Assembly (NCBI GenBank): GCA_030652255.1
Contig: JAUSAZ010000136.1
Coordinates: forward strand, 1 to 57,877
Length of the DNA stretch: 57,877 nt
Direction: 5' to 3'
DNA from: Myxococcales bacterium
Lineage (GTDB): Bacteria > Myxococcota_A > Polyangia > Polyangiales > Ga0077539
A model generated the notes under the pieces. The model was not told the DNA's origin. It ran no database searches and saw only the letters and a list, made by a program, of their open reading frames with translations. This document shows, piece by piece, positions 33,504 to 41,841 of the stretch (the stretch's first letter is position 1; the number at the start of each line of letters is the position of its first letter). Made by a program: the position numbers and the translations under genes.

Positions 33504-34421
33504 ATGTCTCCCACCCGATACGCCCTGTGCATCGCCCTGCTGTCCTTCGGTTGCAGCCAGTCGTCGTCCGAGCCTGCGCCGCGGGTGACGCCCGAGAGCC
33601 CGAGCGCCCCCCGGGCGACGAACCAGGCGCCGCAGCTCCAGGACTGGATTCCCAGCGGCGCGCCGGCCGGGAGCAACCCCCTCCCCACGGCCCCGGCGAA
33701 CGCCCCGGCCGCGCATGGTGAGATCCGCGGCGCCGTGCGCGAGACCATGAACGCCGCCGGGTATACCTACCTGCGTATCGACTCCGGCGGGACGGACAAG
33801 TGGGTCGCGACCACGGCCATGACCGTGGCCGTCGGCGACCAGGTCATCGTGGCGGGCGGAGACGTCATGCAGGCCTTCCACAGCCGCACGCTCAACCGCA
33901 CCTTCGACGCCATCGTCTTCGCCAGCTCGGTGCGCCTCGCGGGCGCTCCCGCTCCCGCGGCACCCGCTCCCGCGGCACCCGCTCCCACGGATCCCGCTCC
34001 CACGGCACCTGCGCCCACGGCACCCGCTCCCTCGGATCCCGCCCCCGGCGCCCGCCGGGGAACGGTTCGGGAGACCATGAACTCCGGCGGGTACACGTAC
34101 CTCCGCGTGGAGGGCGGAGGGGCCAGCACCTGGGTGGCGGTCCCGGTGACCACCGTCGCCGTTGGGGACGAGGTCGAGGTGCCGGCGGGCAACGAGATGC
34201 CCAACTTCCATAGCCGCACGCTCGACCGCACCTTCCCCCAGCTCACCTTCTCGAGCGGTGTGCGCGTCCTGGGCGGCGCCGCCCCGCAGGCGCGCCCGGG
34301 CCCTGGTCCCGTCGCCCCCGGGACGCCGCTCCCTCCCGGCCACCCCCCGCTGCCTGGCGCGGGGCTCCCGCCGGGCCACCCGAGCGTCGGCGCCCGCCCC
34401 TCGGACGGCATCTCCCACTGA
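33504..34421 (+). CDS. NrfJ-like lipoprotein with two tandem domains
   Basis: A 305-aa protein with AAGGAG ten bases before ATG and a lipobox-like signal (LLSFGC). Two copies of a roughly 75-residue OB-like domain are present, each reading about RETMNxGGYTYLRV, then WVA, VGDxV and FHSRTLxRTF. This is the NrfJ-type fold found next to multihaem cytochrome genes in Geobacter and relatives. A Pro/Ala-rich linker encoded by six 15-base repeats joins the copies, and the tail is Pro/Gly-rich. It follows the octahaem gene after 68 bases, so both are probably one transcript. Role unknown; possibly haem-protein assembly or metal binding. Confidence 0.78.
   Translation: MSPTRYALCIALLSFGCSQSSSEPAPRVTPESPSAPRATNQAPQLQDWIPSGAPAGSNPLPTAPANAPAAHGEIRGAVRETMNAAGYTYLRIDSGGTDKWVATTAMTVAVGDQVIVAGGDVMQAFHSRTLNRTFDAIVFASSVRLAGAPAPAAPAPAAPAPTDPAPTAPAPTAPAPSDPAPGARRGTVRETMNSGGYTYLRVEGGGASTWVAVPVTTVAVGDEVEVPAGNEMPNFHSRTLDRTFPQLTFSSGVRVLGGAAPQARPGPGPVAPGTPLPPGHPPLPGAGLPPGHPSVGARPSDGISH
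33951..34040. repeat. Six 15-base tandem repeats in the NrfJ-like linker
   Basis: The unit GCTCCCGCGGCACCC (Ala-Pro-Ala-Ala-Pro) is repeated six times with a few substitutions (for example CGGATCCC in copies 3 and 6). The period keeps the reading frame, so copy number can change linker length without breaking the gene. Confidence 0.9.
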
Positions 34422-34433
34422 GTCTTCCCCCCC

Positions 34434-34470
34434 CCCGCTTCGGAGGAGCGCGGCGGGCTCTTCGAGCGGG
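34434..34470. terminator. Possible hairpin between convergent genes
   Basis: CCCGCTTCG (34434-34442) can pair with CGAGCGGG (34463-34470) across a GC-rich loop in the 55 bases between two convergent stop codons. No T-run follows on either strand, so this is a weak terminator call. Confidence 0.3.
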
Positions 34471-34476
34471 CGCGTT

Positions 34477-36186
34477 TCAGAACGCGTGCGAGGACGACGC
34501 GAGCACGTCGCCGAAGTTGCCCATCGGGGACGTGGCCTCGATGGTGGCAGTGGGCGTCGCAGCGAGCCCCGCGGCGCCGCCCGCGAAGACGTGCACGCGC
34601 CCCGGCCCGCAGCGCATCCCGAGCGGCGCGCAGTTCGAGCTCACGGCGACGTCGGCGCGACCGTCGGCGTTGTTGTCACCGAGGCTCGTCAGGCCGAATC
34701 CGAAGCCCGAGTTTGCGACGTCGGGCGTGGCGAGCGTGGTCGAGGGCGGCGTCATCCCCGCGAGCGTCGCGGCGCCGTGGTAGACCGCGACCCGCTCGGC
34801 GCTGATGCCGGCGACCATCACGTCGTCGAACCCGTCGCCGTTGACGTCGCCGCCCGCGACGGGTCGGAAGCTCGGTGCCATCTCCAGCGTCGCGCCGCTC
34901 GTGACGGAGTGTCCGCCCATCGCGCCGAAGTAGACGTGCACGCGCCGGGTGGTCGTCGCCGCCGCGAGGTCGGGGAAGCCGTCGCCGTTCATGTCGCCCG
35001 CCTGCACGAGGAGCAGGCCGAAGTCCGCCGACGTGGGCTCGGTGGAAGTGAGCGTCGCCGCCGCCTGGTTGCGAACGCCCGTCGCGCCGCCGCGGAACAC
35101 CTGCACGCCCATGGTGGTGCGCATCGCGATGTCGTCGAACCCGTCGCCGTCGCCGTCGCCCACGGACGTGAAGCCGCGCCCCGAGCCGCGCACCGTGACG
35201 GCCTGCACGATCCGCATCCGCGCGTCGGTCGTGACCGCGCGGCCGTGATAGACGCCCACCACGCTCGTCGTCGGCGTGCCCACGAGCACGTCGGCGTAGC
35301 CGTCGCCGTTGACGTCCCCCGCCGCCGCGACGTTGCCGCCCGTGCCCAGCGTCGCGTTCGGCGTCACCGAGAGTCCGCCGGGGCCTCCGAAGAACACCAG
35401 GCTGCCCGGCAACGAGCTGTTGGACGGCTTGCCCGTCACGACGTCGACGAAGCCGTCGCCGTTGAAGTCGCCCGCCACGGCGAGGCTCGTCGCGAGCGTC
35501 GTCTCGATCAGCGAGGTCGACGACGGGGTCGAGGGATATCCACCGCCAGGCTGCGCGAGGTACACGCGCGCGCTGGCCTCCCTCGGCGCGAGCACCACGA
35601 GGTCCACGAGCCCATCGCCGTTCACGTCGGCGAGGGGGCCCCACGCGCGGTTCTGCCCGTTCGCCCGCGCGGCGACGAAGAACTCCCACGTCGCGCTCAC
35701 GCCCGCGCCCGCGCGGCTCCCGTCCCAGCTCCGGAGCCGCCAGAACACCGGGCCGACGGGCAGGTCCACCGCGGGCGTCCCCGACGCACCCGTGGCGTCG
35801 ACGGTGGTGATCACCGTCGCGCACGCGCGGTCCCGGCAGAGCTCGACGCGCGCACCCGTGCTGCCCGCGCCCAGCATCCAGCGCAGCGTCGGGCGGCGCG
35901 TCATCACCACCGTCGCCGTCATCGGCCAGAGGGGCCGTGGCGCGGGACCGGCGGACACCGGCGCGTCGGCGGACACCGGCGCGTCGGCGGACATGGGCGT
36001 GTCGGCGGACGCGGGCGCATCGGCGGACGCGGGCACATCGAGGAGCGCCGCAACGTCGGAGGGCGCCGCGACGTCGGAGGGCGCCGCGGCGTCAGTGGCG
36101 GGCGTCGCGGGGGAGTCGCTACAGCCGAGGGCCCCAGCGAGGGCCAGGAGGGAGATCGGGCGGAGCCAGTGGATCGACGAGGGCAT
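34477..36186 (-). CDS. FG-GAP repeat lipoprotein with low-complexity stalk
   Basis: A 569-aa exported lipoprotein (lipobox AGALGC), with GGAG about ten bases before ATG. The first 85 mature residues form a low-complexity Ala/Asp/Ser/Pro stalk (SADAPV-type units) encoded by 18-base repeats. A Fibronectin-III-like segment follows (PLWPMTATVVMTRRP... TWEFFVAAR), then about seven FG-GAP blades with DVNGDGxxD or DFNGDGFVD motifs, which should close into a beta-propeller. No catalytic motif. It is convergent with the NrfJ-like gene and probably unrelated to electron transfer. Confidence 0.82.
   Translation of the reverse strand: MPSSIHWLRPISLLALAGALGCSDSPATPATDAAAPSDVAAPSDVAALLDVPASADAPASADTPMSADAPVSADAPVSAGPAPRPLWPMTATVVMTRRPTLRWMLGAGSTGARVELCRDRACATVITTVDATGASGTPAVDLPVGPVFWRLRSWDGSRAGAGVSATWEFFVAARANGQNRAWGPLADVNGDGLVDLVVLAPREASARVYLAQPGGGYPSTPSSTSLIETTLATSLAVAGDFNGDGFVDVVTGKPSNSSLPGSLVFFGGPGGLSVTPNATLGTGGNVAAAGDVNGDGYADVLVGTPTTSVVGVYHGRAVTTDARMRIVQAVTVRGSGRGFTSVGDGDGDGFDDIAMRTTMGVQVFRGGATGVRNQAAATLTSTEPTSADFGLLLVQAGDMNGDGFPDLAAATTTRRVHVYFGAMGGHSVTSGATLEMAPSFRPVAGGDVNGDGFDDVMVAGISAERVAVYHGAATLAGMTPPSTTLATPDVANSGFGFGLTSLGDNNADGRADVAVSSNCAPLGMRCGPGRVHVFAGGAAGLAATPTATIEATSPMGNFGDVLASSSHAF
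35951..36094. repeat. Eight 18-base tandem repeats in a lipoprotein stalk
   Basis: Five units like GCGGACACCGGCGCGTCG (35951-36040) are followed by three like GAGGGCGCCGCGACGTCG (36041-36094). Each encodes six residues of the stalk, so changes in copy number stay in frame. Confidence 0.85.
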
Positions 36187-36402
36187 CGTGGGGGGTCTCC
36201 TTGGGTGCGGGATGGGGAGAGCCCACGGTATTGGAGGCGTTCATGCGGCTGGAACCGCATGAATATGCGATGGCCGTGACCGAGGAAGCGCTCGCCGCGA
36301 CGGGGGCTTTGCAGCCTGGACGGGAGCCACGGGAAGTAGCGCTTCCGCTATGTGTTGAAGCGCCGCGGAGGTCATCGGTGGGGAAAGGCCCGCGACACGA
36401 AG

Positions 36403-36436
36403 AAGCCGCCTCGATCTTGCGATCGGGCGGCCTCTT
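36403..36436 (-). terminator. Rho-independent terminator downstream of tRNA-Arg
   Basis: On the minus strand a stem of AGGCCGCCCGATC and GATCGAGGCGGCTT closes on a GCAA loop and is followed by CTTCG. It lies 24 bases beyond the tRNA 3' end, in the right orientation. The rest of 36187-36459 holds no gene that I can see. Confidence 0.65.
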
Positions 36437-36459
36437 GATGCGGACCCTGGAACTACCTG

Positions 36460-36532
36460 CGCGCCCGGGAAGGGTCGAACTTCCAACCCCCAGATCCGTA
36501 GTCTGGTGCTCTATCCATTGAGCTACGGGCGC
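36460..36532 (-). tRNA. tRNA-Arg (anticodon ACG)
   Basis: A 73-base cloverleaf. Acceptor arms GCGCCCG and CGGGCGC pair fully. The D arm reads AGCTCAATGGATAGAGC. The anticodon stem CCAGA/TCTGG encloses the loop CTACGGA, giving anticodon ACG. The T stem GGAAG/CTTCC encloses TTCGACC. The discriminator is G and the 3' CCA is not encoded (CAG follows). A34 is normally edited to inosine, reading CGU, CGC and CGA. Confidence 0.96.
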
Positions 36533-36592
36533 TTGCGAAGGACGGCCCTTTTATCAGCTCCGCGACGGGTGTCAAACAATTCTCACACCCTA

Positions 36593-37717
36593 TCATCCGA
36601 TGGCCCCCGTGAAGGCCCGCGCGAGGCCCTCCACCGCGCGCCGCTGCCCGCCCAGCAGCGCGTCGACGTCGCCCACGAACACCTGCGCCTCGGCGTAGCG
36701 GGCGTCGCCGTAGCGCTCCGCCGCCATGCGCTCTCGCAGCGCCAGCACCCGCTGCCCCACCGCCGCCACCGATCCCACCGCCGCCAGCAGCTCGTCGCGC
36801 TGCGCCATGCTGGCCACCCAGGGGGACCGCGACACCTCCGCCCGCACCGCCTCCGGGGGCGCCACGAAGACCCCCGTCGTCAGCTCCGCCGCGAAGCGCG
36901 TCACCGGCCGCGCCAGGTCGAGCCGCCCGGCGTCGTCGACCGCGTCGAGGTAGGCGTCGAGCAGCCGCCCGAAGCCCGCCCAGCGCTCGATGCGCGCCGC
37001 CCCGGAGGTGGTGGTGCGCTCGGCCCACAGCCCCCGCGCCGCGCCCGACCACGCCGCGGTCACGCGGTCTTCGATGCACTCCAGCACCCGCGCGGTGCCC
37101 GGCGCCGTCAGCCGGGTGAAGGCGTCGCGCAGCTCCCGCCGGCTGCGGTCGCCCGCGGGCGCCAGGAGCAGCGCCACCGGCGACTGCGCCACCAGCCGCT
37201 CGCGCAGCACCCGCAGGTCGTCGTCGTTGAGCCGGAAGGTCGCGAGCGCGCGCTGCGCCAGGTGGAAGAACACCCAGTCGCCCACCTCCGTCGACTGCTC
37301 GGGCACCACCCGCCGCAGCGCCTTGCGCGCCACCCGCGTGGCGTCCGTCTTCCCCTGCCCCACCAGCGCCGGGAGCTGCGCGGCCCCCTCGATCCAGAGC
37401 GCGCGGCTCGCCGCGGTGTACCTCGGCGCGAAGCCCCGCCCCGCCGCCGTATCCCACGCCCGCGCCCGCACCCGCCGCCCCCCGCGCAGCACCACCCGCT
37501 CGCGCCAGCCGCCGCCCTCCACCAGCCAGCGCATCACGCTCGTCGCGATGCGCCGCGCCCCCGCCGCCGCCAGCTCGCGGGACAGCGGCGACACCTGCAC
37601 CGGCACCGTCACCACGTCGCCCCGGCCGCGACCGAGCAGCGCCTCCAGCACCTGGAGGCACTGCCCCTCGGGCACCGTGAATACACGCCCCGGTAAGGCT
37701 CGCGTCGTCGCCGTCAC
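36593..37717 (-). CDS. Uncharacterised cytoplasmic protein, last gene of a four-gene cassette
   Basis: A 374-aa protein with a GTG start overlapping the stop of the large lipoprotein gene (GTGA). It has no signal peptide or membrane helix. Visible features are an N-terminal segment ending VSPLSRELAAAGARRIATSVMRW, quoted only in part as VSPLSRELAAAG, a central STEVGDWVFFHLAQRAL block, and a helical C-terminal half with many Arg/Ala. No nucleotide-binding or catalytic motif is recognised. The three genes upstream encode envelope proteins, so this may be their cytoplasmic component. Confidence 0.65.
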   Translation of the reverse strand: MTATTRALPGRVFTVPEGQCLQVLEALLGRGRGDVVTVPVQVSPLSRELAAAGARRIATSVMRWLVEGGGWRERVVLRGGRRVRARAWDTAAGRGFAPRYTAASRALWIEGAAQLPALVGQGKTDATRVARKALRRVVPEQSTEVGDWVFFHLAQRALATFRLNDDDLRVLRERLVAQSPVALLLAPAGDRSRRELRDAFTRLTAPGTARVLECIEDRVTAAWSGAARGLWAERTTTSGAARIERWAGFGRLLDAYLDAVDDAGRLDLARPVTRFAAELTTGVFVAPPEAVRAEVSRSPWVASMAQRDELLAAVGSVAAVGQRVLALRERMAAERYGDARYAEAQVFVGDVDALLGGQRRAVEGLARAFTGAIG

Positions 37718-40410
37718 CGCACCAGCGTACGCCGGCCCTCCACCCGCGCGCACCCCATCGCGAAGCGCCGCCGGCCCTGCCACGCGACGCCCGTCAGCCG
37801 GCCCGCGCCGTCCGAGCTCAGCGAGAAGCTCCGCACGGGGTCGCTCTCGCCGTGGTGCTCGAAGCCCGACTCGTCGCGCGACTCGCCCCCCGCGACGGCC
37901 CGGAGGCACAGGCCCCGCGCGGTGATCTCCAGGCGCTCCTCCACCTGCCACTCGCCCACCATCGGCGCCCACCCCGCGCCCTGGAGCTCGACCCCCCGGT
38001 CGAGCCGGCGCATCACCCCGCGCGCCGTCACCCCCGCCGCGCAGGGGGCGATCGCGCCGTCGTCCTCGATGGTCTCGTCGCCCGCCTCGCCCGCGAGCGG
38101 GACGAAGCGCCAGCGCCGCGGCGACGTCGGCAGCCAGAGCCCGTCGCGCCCTTCAAGGGAGCCCGCCTGGATGAACTCCGGCGGCGCGTCGGTCACCACC
38201 GTGCGCTGCGCCACCACCCGGCCACCCCCCACGTCGAAGGCGATCGCCTGCGCCACCGACGCGCCGTGCGCCACGCCGCGGGAGAGCGCCACGAAGGTCG
38301 CGCCCTCGGCCAGCAGCATGTCCCGGCGGTAGGGCAGCGCGAAGTGCTCCAGGGGGAAGGGCTGCACCGCCGTCGCCGTGGCCAGGAAGGTCTCGCAGCG
38401 CGACCCCGCGCAGCGGTCGATCAGGGCCATCGGGGCGGTCGCCCCCACCGGCGCGTAGCCCGCCAGGGTCACCCGCTCGGCGGTGGGCGGCAGCGCGCCG
38501 CGGGTGGTGTGCGAGAGCGCCTCGCCGTTCCATTGCACGCTCACGCCGTCGCGCTCGGGGGCCCAGTGCAGCGCGTAGCCCGACACGGCGATGCCGCGGT
38601 CGAGCTCGGGGCCCACCCCCAGCGTCGCGCCCGACTCGCACTCGTAGTGGGCCCGCTCGGTGATGCGCTGCGGCAGCGCCACCCAGCTCGCCGGGGCCGC
38701 CGGCGCAGGGTCGGCGCGCGTCACGAACCACGGCGTGCCGCGCACCCCCGCGGTGAACTCCAGCACCCCCGCCACGCGGCACACCGCGCCCGCGCAGTAG
38801 CTCAGCCCCTCGGGGTCGAGCGCCAGCGCCGAGGGGTCGCCCCGCACCGGCCCCAGCACCCGCACGAAGCCCGCGCCGGGCTCGTAGCGCCACAGCGCGC
38901 CCGCGCCGCGGCCGAGGGCCCACGCCTCGCCGTGGTCGCCCAGGAAGCCCCGCTGCGCCCCCGCGGGCGCCGGGTGGGTCGTCCACTGCACCGCCCCCGC
39001 GGCGGTGATCGCCCCGCGGTGCAGCACCGGGCTCCCGTCCGCCGCGCGCCCCCACGCCGCGAGCGCCCCGGAGGCCCAGCGCAAGCCGCGCGCGTCCGCG
39101 GTGCCGAGGGGGAGCGTCAGCGCCGTCATCGCCTCGCCCCGTAGGATCACCGCCCGCGCGCGCGGCCCCGTGTCGGTGGTCTCCACGAGCAGCGCGGCGC
39201 CCGCGCGCATGTCGACGGGCTGCGCGGGGAAGGGCGTGTGCACCGTGCGGTCGGCTCCGTCGGCGTGTCGGACGCAGAACGCACGCGGGTCGCGCACGGG
39301 CTGCTGCGCGCAGGGCGCCGCGACGACCCACGCCCCGGAGCGGTCGTCGAAGACCACCTCGCCCATGGGCTCAGCGCGGAGCTCGTCGCGGAGCACGGTC
39401 CATCCGCCGGTGGGGGTCGGCGCGAAGATGGCGCCGGCCCAGCCCTCGTGGGTGCACACCAGGCGAAACGATTCGTTCGCGGCGGCGATCACGCAGCCCT
39501 GCCCCGGCGTCGGGATGCGCCGCAGCTCGCGGCGGGTGCGCGGGTCGACCACCCGGATGGCATCGCCCTCGACGATCGCGAGGGTGCCGTCGCGCAGCGC
39601 AGCCACCCGCGACGGGTCGGCCGGGAGCAGCAGCGGGGCCGGGGCGTCGGCCGTAGGTGCGAGTTCCGGGGCGCGCACGAAGGCACCCAGCGAGGCGCCC
39701 TCGGGCGCGGGCGTGAGGCCGCCGGCGTCGGCGACGACGTAGATGCCGCGGGTGGTCTCCAGGAGGGCGGCGCCGCGGACGAGGCCCACCGCCGTCGCGA
39801 GCTCGCCGGCCGGGAGCGCGACGGGCGTGAAGCTGCGGCCGCCGTCGTCGGAGCGGTGCAGCGCGCCGGGCGCCGTGACCGCGAGGGCACGCCCGGGCGC
39901 GGTGAACACCACGGAGATCACGTGCGCGAGGGGGAGCGCGCGGGGTGCGGCGGCGTCGAGGGTCCAGGCGCGGCCGGTGTGGTCGAGGTATGCGAGCGCG
40001 CCCTCGTGGAAGAGAGCGCGCACGGCGCCGCGCTCGAGGCCCTCGCTCGCCGGTCGGGCGCTCTCCGCCACCGCCCCGAGCACCCGCAGCGGGCCGAGGA
40101 ACTCCCTCGCGGCGTAGAGGGTCCCGTCCGCGGCCGCGAAGCGCCAGCCGTCGGCCACGCGCGCGGCGGAGACCAGCGGGCGGGCCGGGAAGGGCGGCGG
40201 CGCCGAGGCGGAGTCCGTGCGCCGCACCCCGTCGACCACGTAGTGCCCGTCGAGCACCCGCAGCGCCGCCCCGCCGGCGACCCCCGCGCTCCAGCGCCCC
40301 GCGGCGGAGGGCGCGGCGCCGCCCCGGCGATGTGCGCGGCGGTGCCTGCACGAGGGCGCGGCGGCGAGGAGGGCGAGCGCGACGGCGACGCGGACGGAGG
40401 TGTTGTTCAC
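37714..40410 (-). CDS. Large lipoprotein, probable beta-propeller
   Basis: An 898-aa protein with GTG start overlapping the previous stop (GTGA). The signal peptide ends at a lipobox (LLAAAPSC). The mature part is beta-rich, with recurrent strands such as GGAALRVLDGHYVVDG, GALHRSDDGGRSF (a BNR/Asp-box-like turn, SxDxGxxW/F) and repeated blocks of GALxRVxGP. This suggests one or two beta-propellers at the cell surface or in the periplasm. Several cysteines occur in pairs (CCAQQ... not CxxCH). No enzyme assigned. Both neighbours are coupled to it by GTGA overlaps. Confidence 0.68.
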   Translation of the reverse strand: MNNTSVRVAVALALLAAAPSCRHRRAHRRGGAAPSAAGRWSAGVAGGAALRVLDGHYVVDGVRRTDSASAPPPFPARPLVSAARVADGWRFAAADGTLYAAREFLGPLRVLGAVAESARPASEGLERGAVRALFHEGALAYLDHTGRAWTLDAAAPRALPLAHVISVVFTAPGRALAVTAPGALHRSDDGGRSFTPVALPAGELATAVGLVRGAALLETTRGIYVVADAGGLTPAPEGASLGAFVRAPELAPTADAPAPLLLPADPSRVAALRDGTLAIVEGDAIRVVDPRTRRELRRIPTPGQGCVIAAANESFRLVCTHEGWAGAIFAPTPTGGWTVLRDELRAEPMGEVVFDDRSGAWVVAAPCAQQPVRDPRAFCVRHADGADRTVHTPFPAQPVDMRAGAALLVETTDTGPRARAVILRGEAMTALTLPLGTADARGLRWASGALAAWGRAADGSPVLHRGAITAAGAVQWTTHPAPAGAQRGFLGDHGEAWALGRGAGALWRYEPGAGFVRVLGPVRGDPSALALDPEGLSYCAGAVCRVAGVLEFTAGVRGTPWFVTRADPAPAAPASWVALPQRITERAHYECESGATLGVGPELDRGIAVSGYALHWAPERDGVSVQWNGEALSHTTRGALPPTAERVTLAGYAPVGATAPMALIDRCAGSRCETFLATATAVQPFPLEHFALPYRRDMLLAEGATFVALSRGVAHGASVAQAIAFDVGGGRVVAQRTVVTDAPPEFIQAGSLEGRDGLWLPTSPRRWRFVPLAGEAGDETIEDDGAIAPCAAGVTARGVMRRLDRGVELQGAGWAPMVGEWQVEERLEITARGLCLRAVAGGESRDESGFEHHGESDPVRSFSLSSDGAGRLTGVAWQGRRRFAMGCARVEGRRTLVR

Positions 40411-40970
40411 TGCGATGGGAGGGCGGCGAAGAGGGCGTCGAGGGAGGTTCCGACGGGGTGGCCGAGGGCGGGCTCGGCGAGGGCGGCGCCCGCGGCGTCG
40501 AGGGCGTAGGCCTCGCGCACCCGCCACGCGGCGGCGTCCGTGGCGTCGTCGCCCAGCACCACGAGGCAGCGGCGACCGGCCGCGAGGCGGGCGCGGCCGG
40601 GCGTGTCGGCGAAGGGGTTCTCGATGCGGCCCACCGCGCGGCCCGAGGCGTCGAGCTGCGTGATGGCCGTGTGCACCCCGAGGGTGACCCGCGCCCCCGC
40701 CGCCAGCGCGCGCGTCGCCCCCATGGGCTGTGCCGCCCGCGCCACGGTCGCGCCGTGCGAGCGCACCGACACCCGCGCCTCGGCGTCGAGCGCCACCTCC
40801 CGCGCGGCGCCGTCGTCGAGCACCGATGCGACCGCGATGGACCCGCCGCCGGCGAAGACCTCCGCGCCGCTGCGGGAGAGCTCGACGGGGCTCTGGGACA
40901 CCTGCACCGGCTCGTCCGCGCAGGACAGCGCAGCGACCGCCGCGAGCGCGGCGCCCCAGCGGCCGATCAC
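40407..40970 (-). CDS. Small lipoprotein of unknown function
   Basis: A 187-aa protein, GTG start overlapping the stop of the PH-domain gene (GTGA). The signal peptide ends AVAALSC, a lipobox. The mature domain is beta-rich, with alternating short strands (GGGSIAVASVLDD, RVSVRSHGATVARA, GARVTLGVHTAI) and no known motif. Strand spacing resembles part of a propeller like that of the next protein, so the two may interact or share ancestry; this is only an impression from composition. Confidence 0.6.
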   Translation of the reverse strand: MIGRWGAALAAVAALSCADEPVQVSQSPVELSRSGAEVFAGGGSIAVASVLDDGAAREVALDAEARVSVRSHGATVARAAQPMGATRALAAGARVTLGVHTAITQLDASGRAVGRIENPFADTPGRARLAAGRRCLVVLGDDATDAAAWRVREAYALDAAGAALAEPALGHPVGTSLDALFAALPSQ

Positions 40971-41599
40971 TCCACGAGCCCCACGACGTTGCGCGACTGC
41001 CGCGCGAGGTCGATGGCCAGCTTGACCTCCTCGAAGACCGCGCGGCCGTTGGTGAGCCCCGCCAGCAGCAGCTTCGGCGACGTGTCGTCGTGCACGATGA
41101 GCCGCAGGCTCGCCACGCCCAGCATCCGCTGCGTAAGCGACTGCTCGAACACCACGTCGCGCACCCGCCAGAGCTGCAGCGTGTTGATGCGCCGGGAGAG
41201 CACCCCCTCCTCCACGTCGATGGTGCGCGTGCTCACCCGGTACTTCGTCGCCCGCCGCTGTAGCTCCACCGCGACGAGCAGCCCGAGCGCCGCGAGGAAG
41301 AGCAGCACCCCCACGATCAGCGACGTCACCGCCCAGGGCCCCACGGGCACCACGCCCGCGAGCGACACGGTCGCCCCGACGACGCCGAGCAGCGCGAGCA
41401 GCGCGACGAGCGAGTAGGTGCCGTACCAGGCCTTCCACGAGGGCGTGCCGCTGTAGATGGATCGCACGATGTCGCCGGAGCCCCCGGCGGGGCCTGGGGC
41501 GCCGGCAGGGAAGACGGGCTCGTTGAGCATCGATCCGCAGTGCCGGCACTTGATCGCCGCGTCCTGGATCTCCTCGGCGCAGAAGGGACAGCGCTTCAT
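40967..41599 (-). CDS. Zinc-ribbon/PH-domain (YdbS-like) membrane protein
   Basis: A 210-aa protein that starts with a zinc ribbon (CPFCAEEIQDAAIKCRHCG), then a Pro/Gly linker, two membrane helices (about residues 60-80 and 86-110), and a bacterial PH-like domain (bPH_2: TKYRVSTRTIDVEEGVLSRR, then LQLWRVRDVVFEQSLTQRMLG, in part). Such proteins are membrane-anchored with both domains in the cytoplasm; their function is not settled. It is the first gene of the cassette and 242 bases from UspA. Confidence 0.85.
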   Translation of the reverse strand: MKRCPFCAEEIQDAAIKCRHCGSMLNEPVFPAGAPGPAGGSGDIVRSIYSGTPSWKAWYGTYSLVALLALLGVVGATVSLAGVVPVGPWAVTSLIVGVLLFLAALGLLVAVELQRRATKYRVSTRTIDVEEGVLSRRINTLQLWRVRDVVFEQSLTQRMLGVASLRLIVHDDTSPKLLLAGLTNGRAVFEEVKLAIDLARQSRNVVGLVE

Positions 41600-41771
41600 A
41601 GGCCGGGGACTCTACACCCCCGGCGCCCCGCGCCTCACCATCTCGTGATTCCGCACAATCCACCCATCGACAAGCCAGCAATCACGAACAGTCAAAGCGC
41701 AGGAAATCCCGCGGATCCGTGACCGATGGAGCCCAGGGTGGTGGTGCAGCGGGGGAGAAGTGACCGGCGCA

Positions 41772-41791
41772 CCCACCAGCGGGCTGGTGGG
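41772..41791. terminator. Perfect 9-base-pair dyad downstream of UspA
   Basis: CCCACCAGC, two bases, then GCTGGTGGG, in the 242-base gap between two minus-strand genes. It lies 50 bases beyond the uspA stop. No T-run follows, so it might be a terminator hairpin or an operator; the two-base loop is tight for RNA. Nothing else in 41600-41841 was recognised. Confidence 0.35.
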
Positions 41792-41841
41792 GCAAATTAC
41801 CGGCAGACAGGCGGCTAAGGGGGAATGATCGGGGGCGTGCG

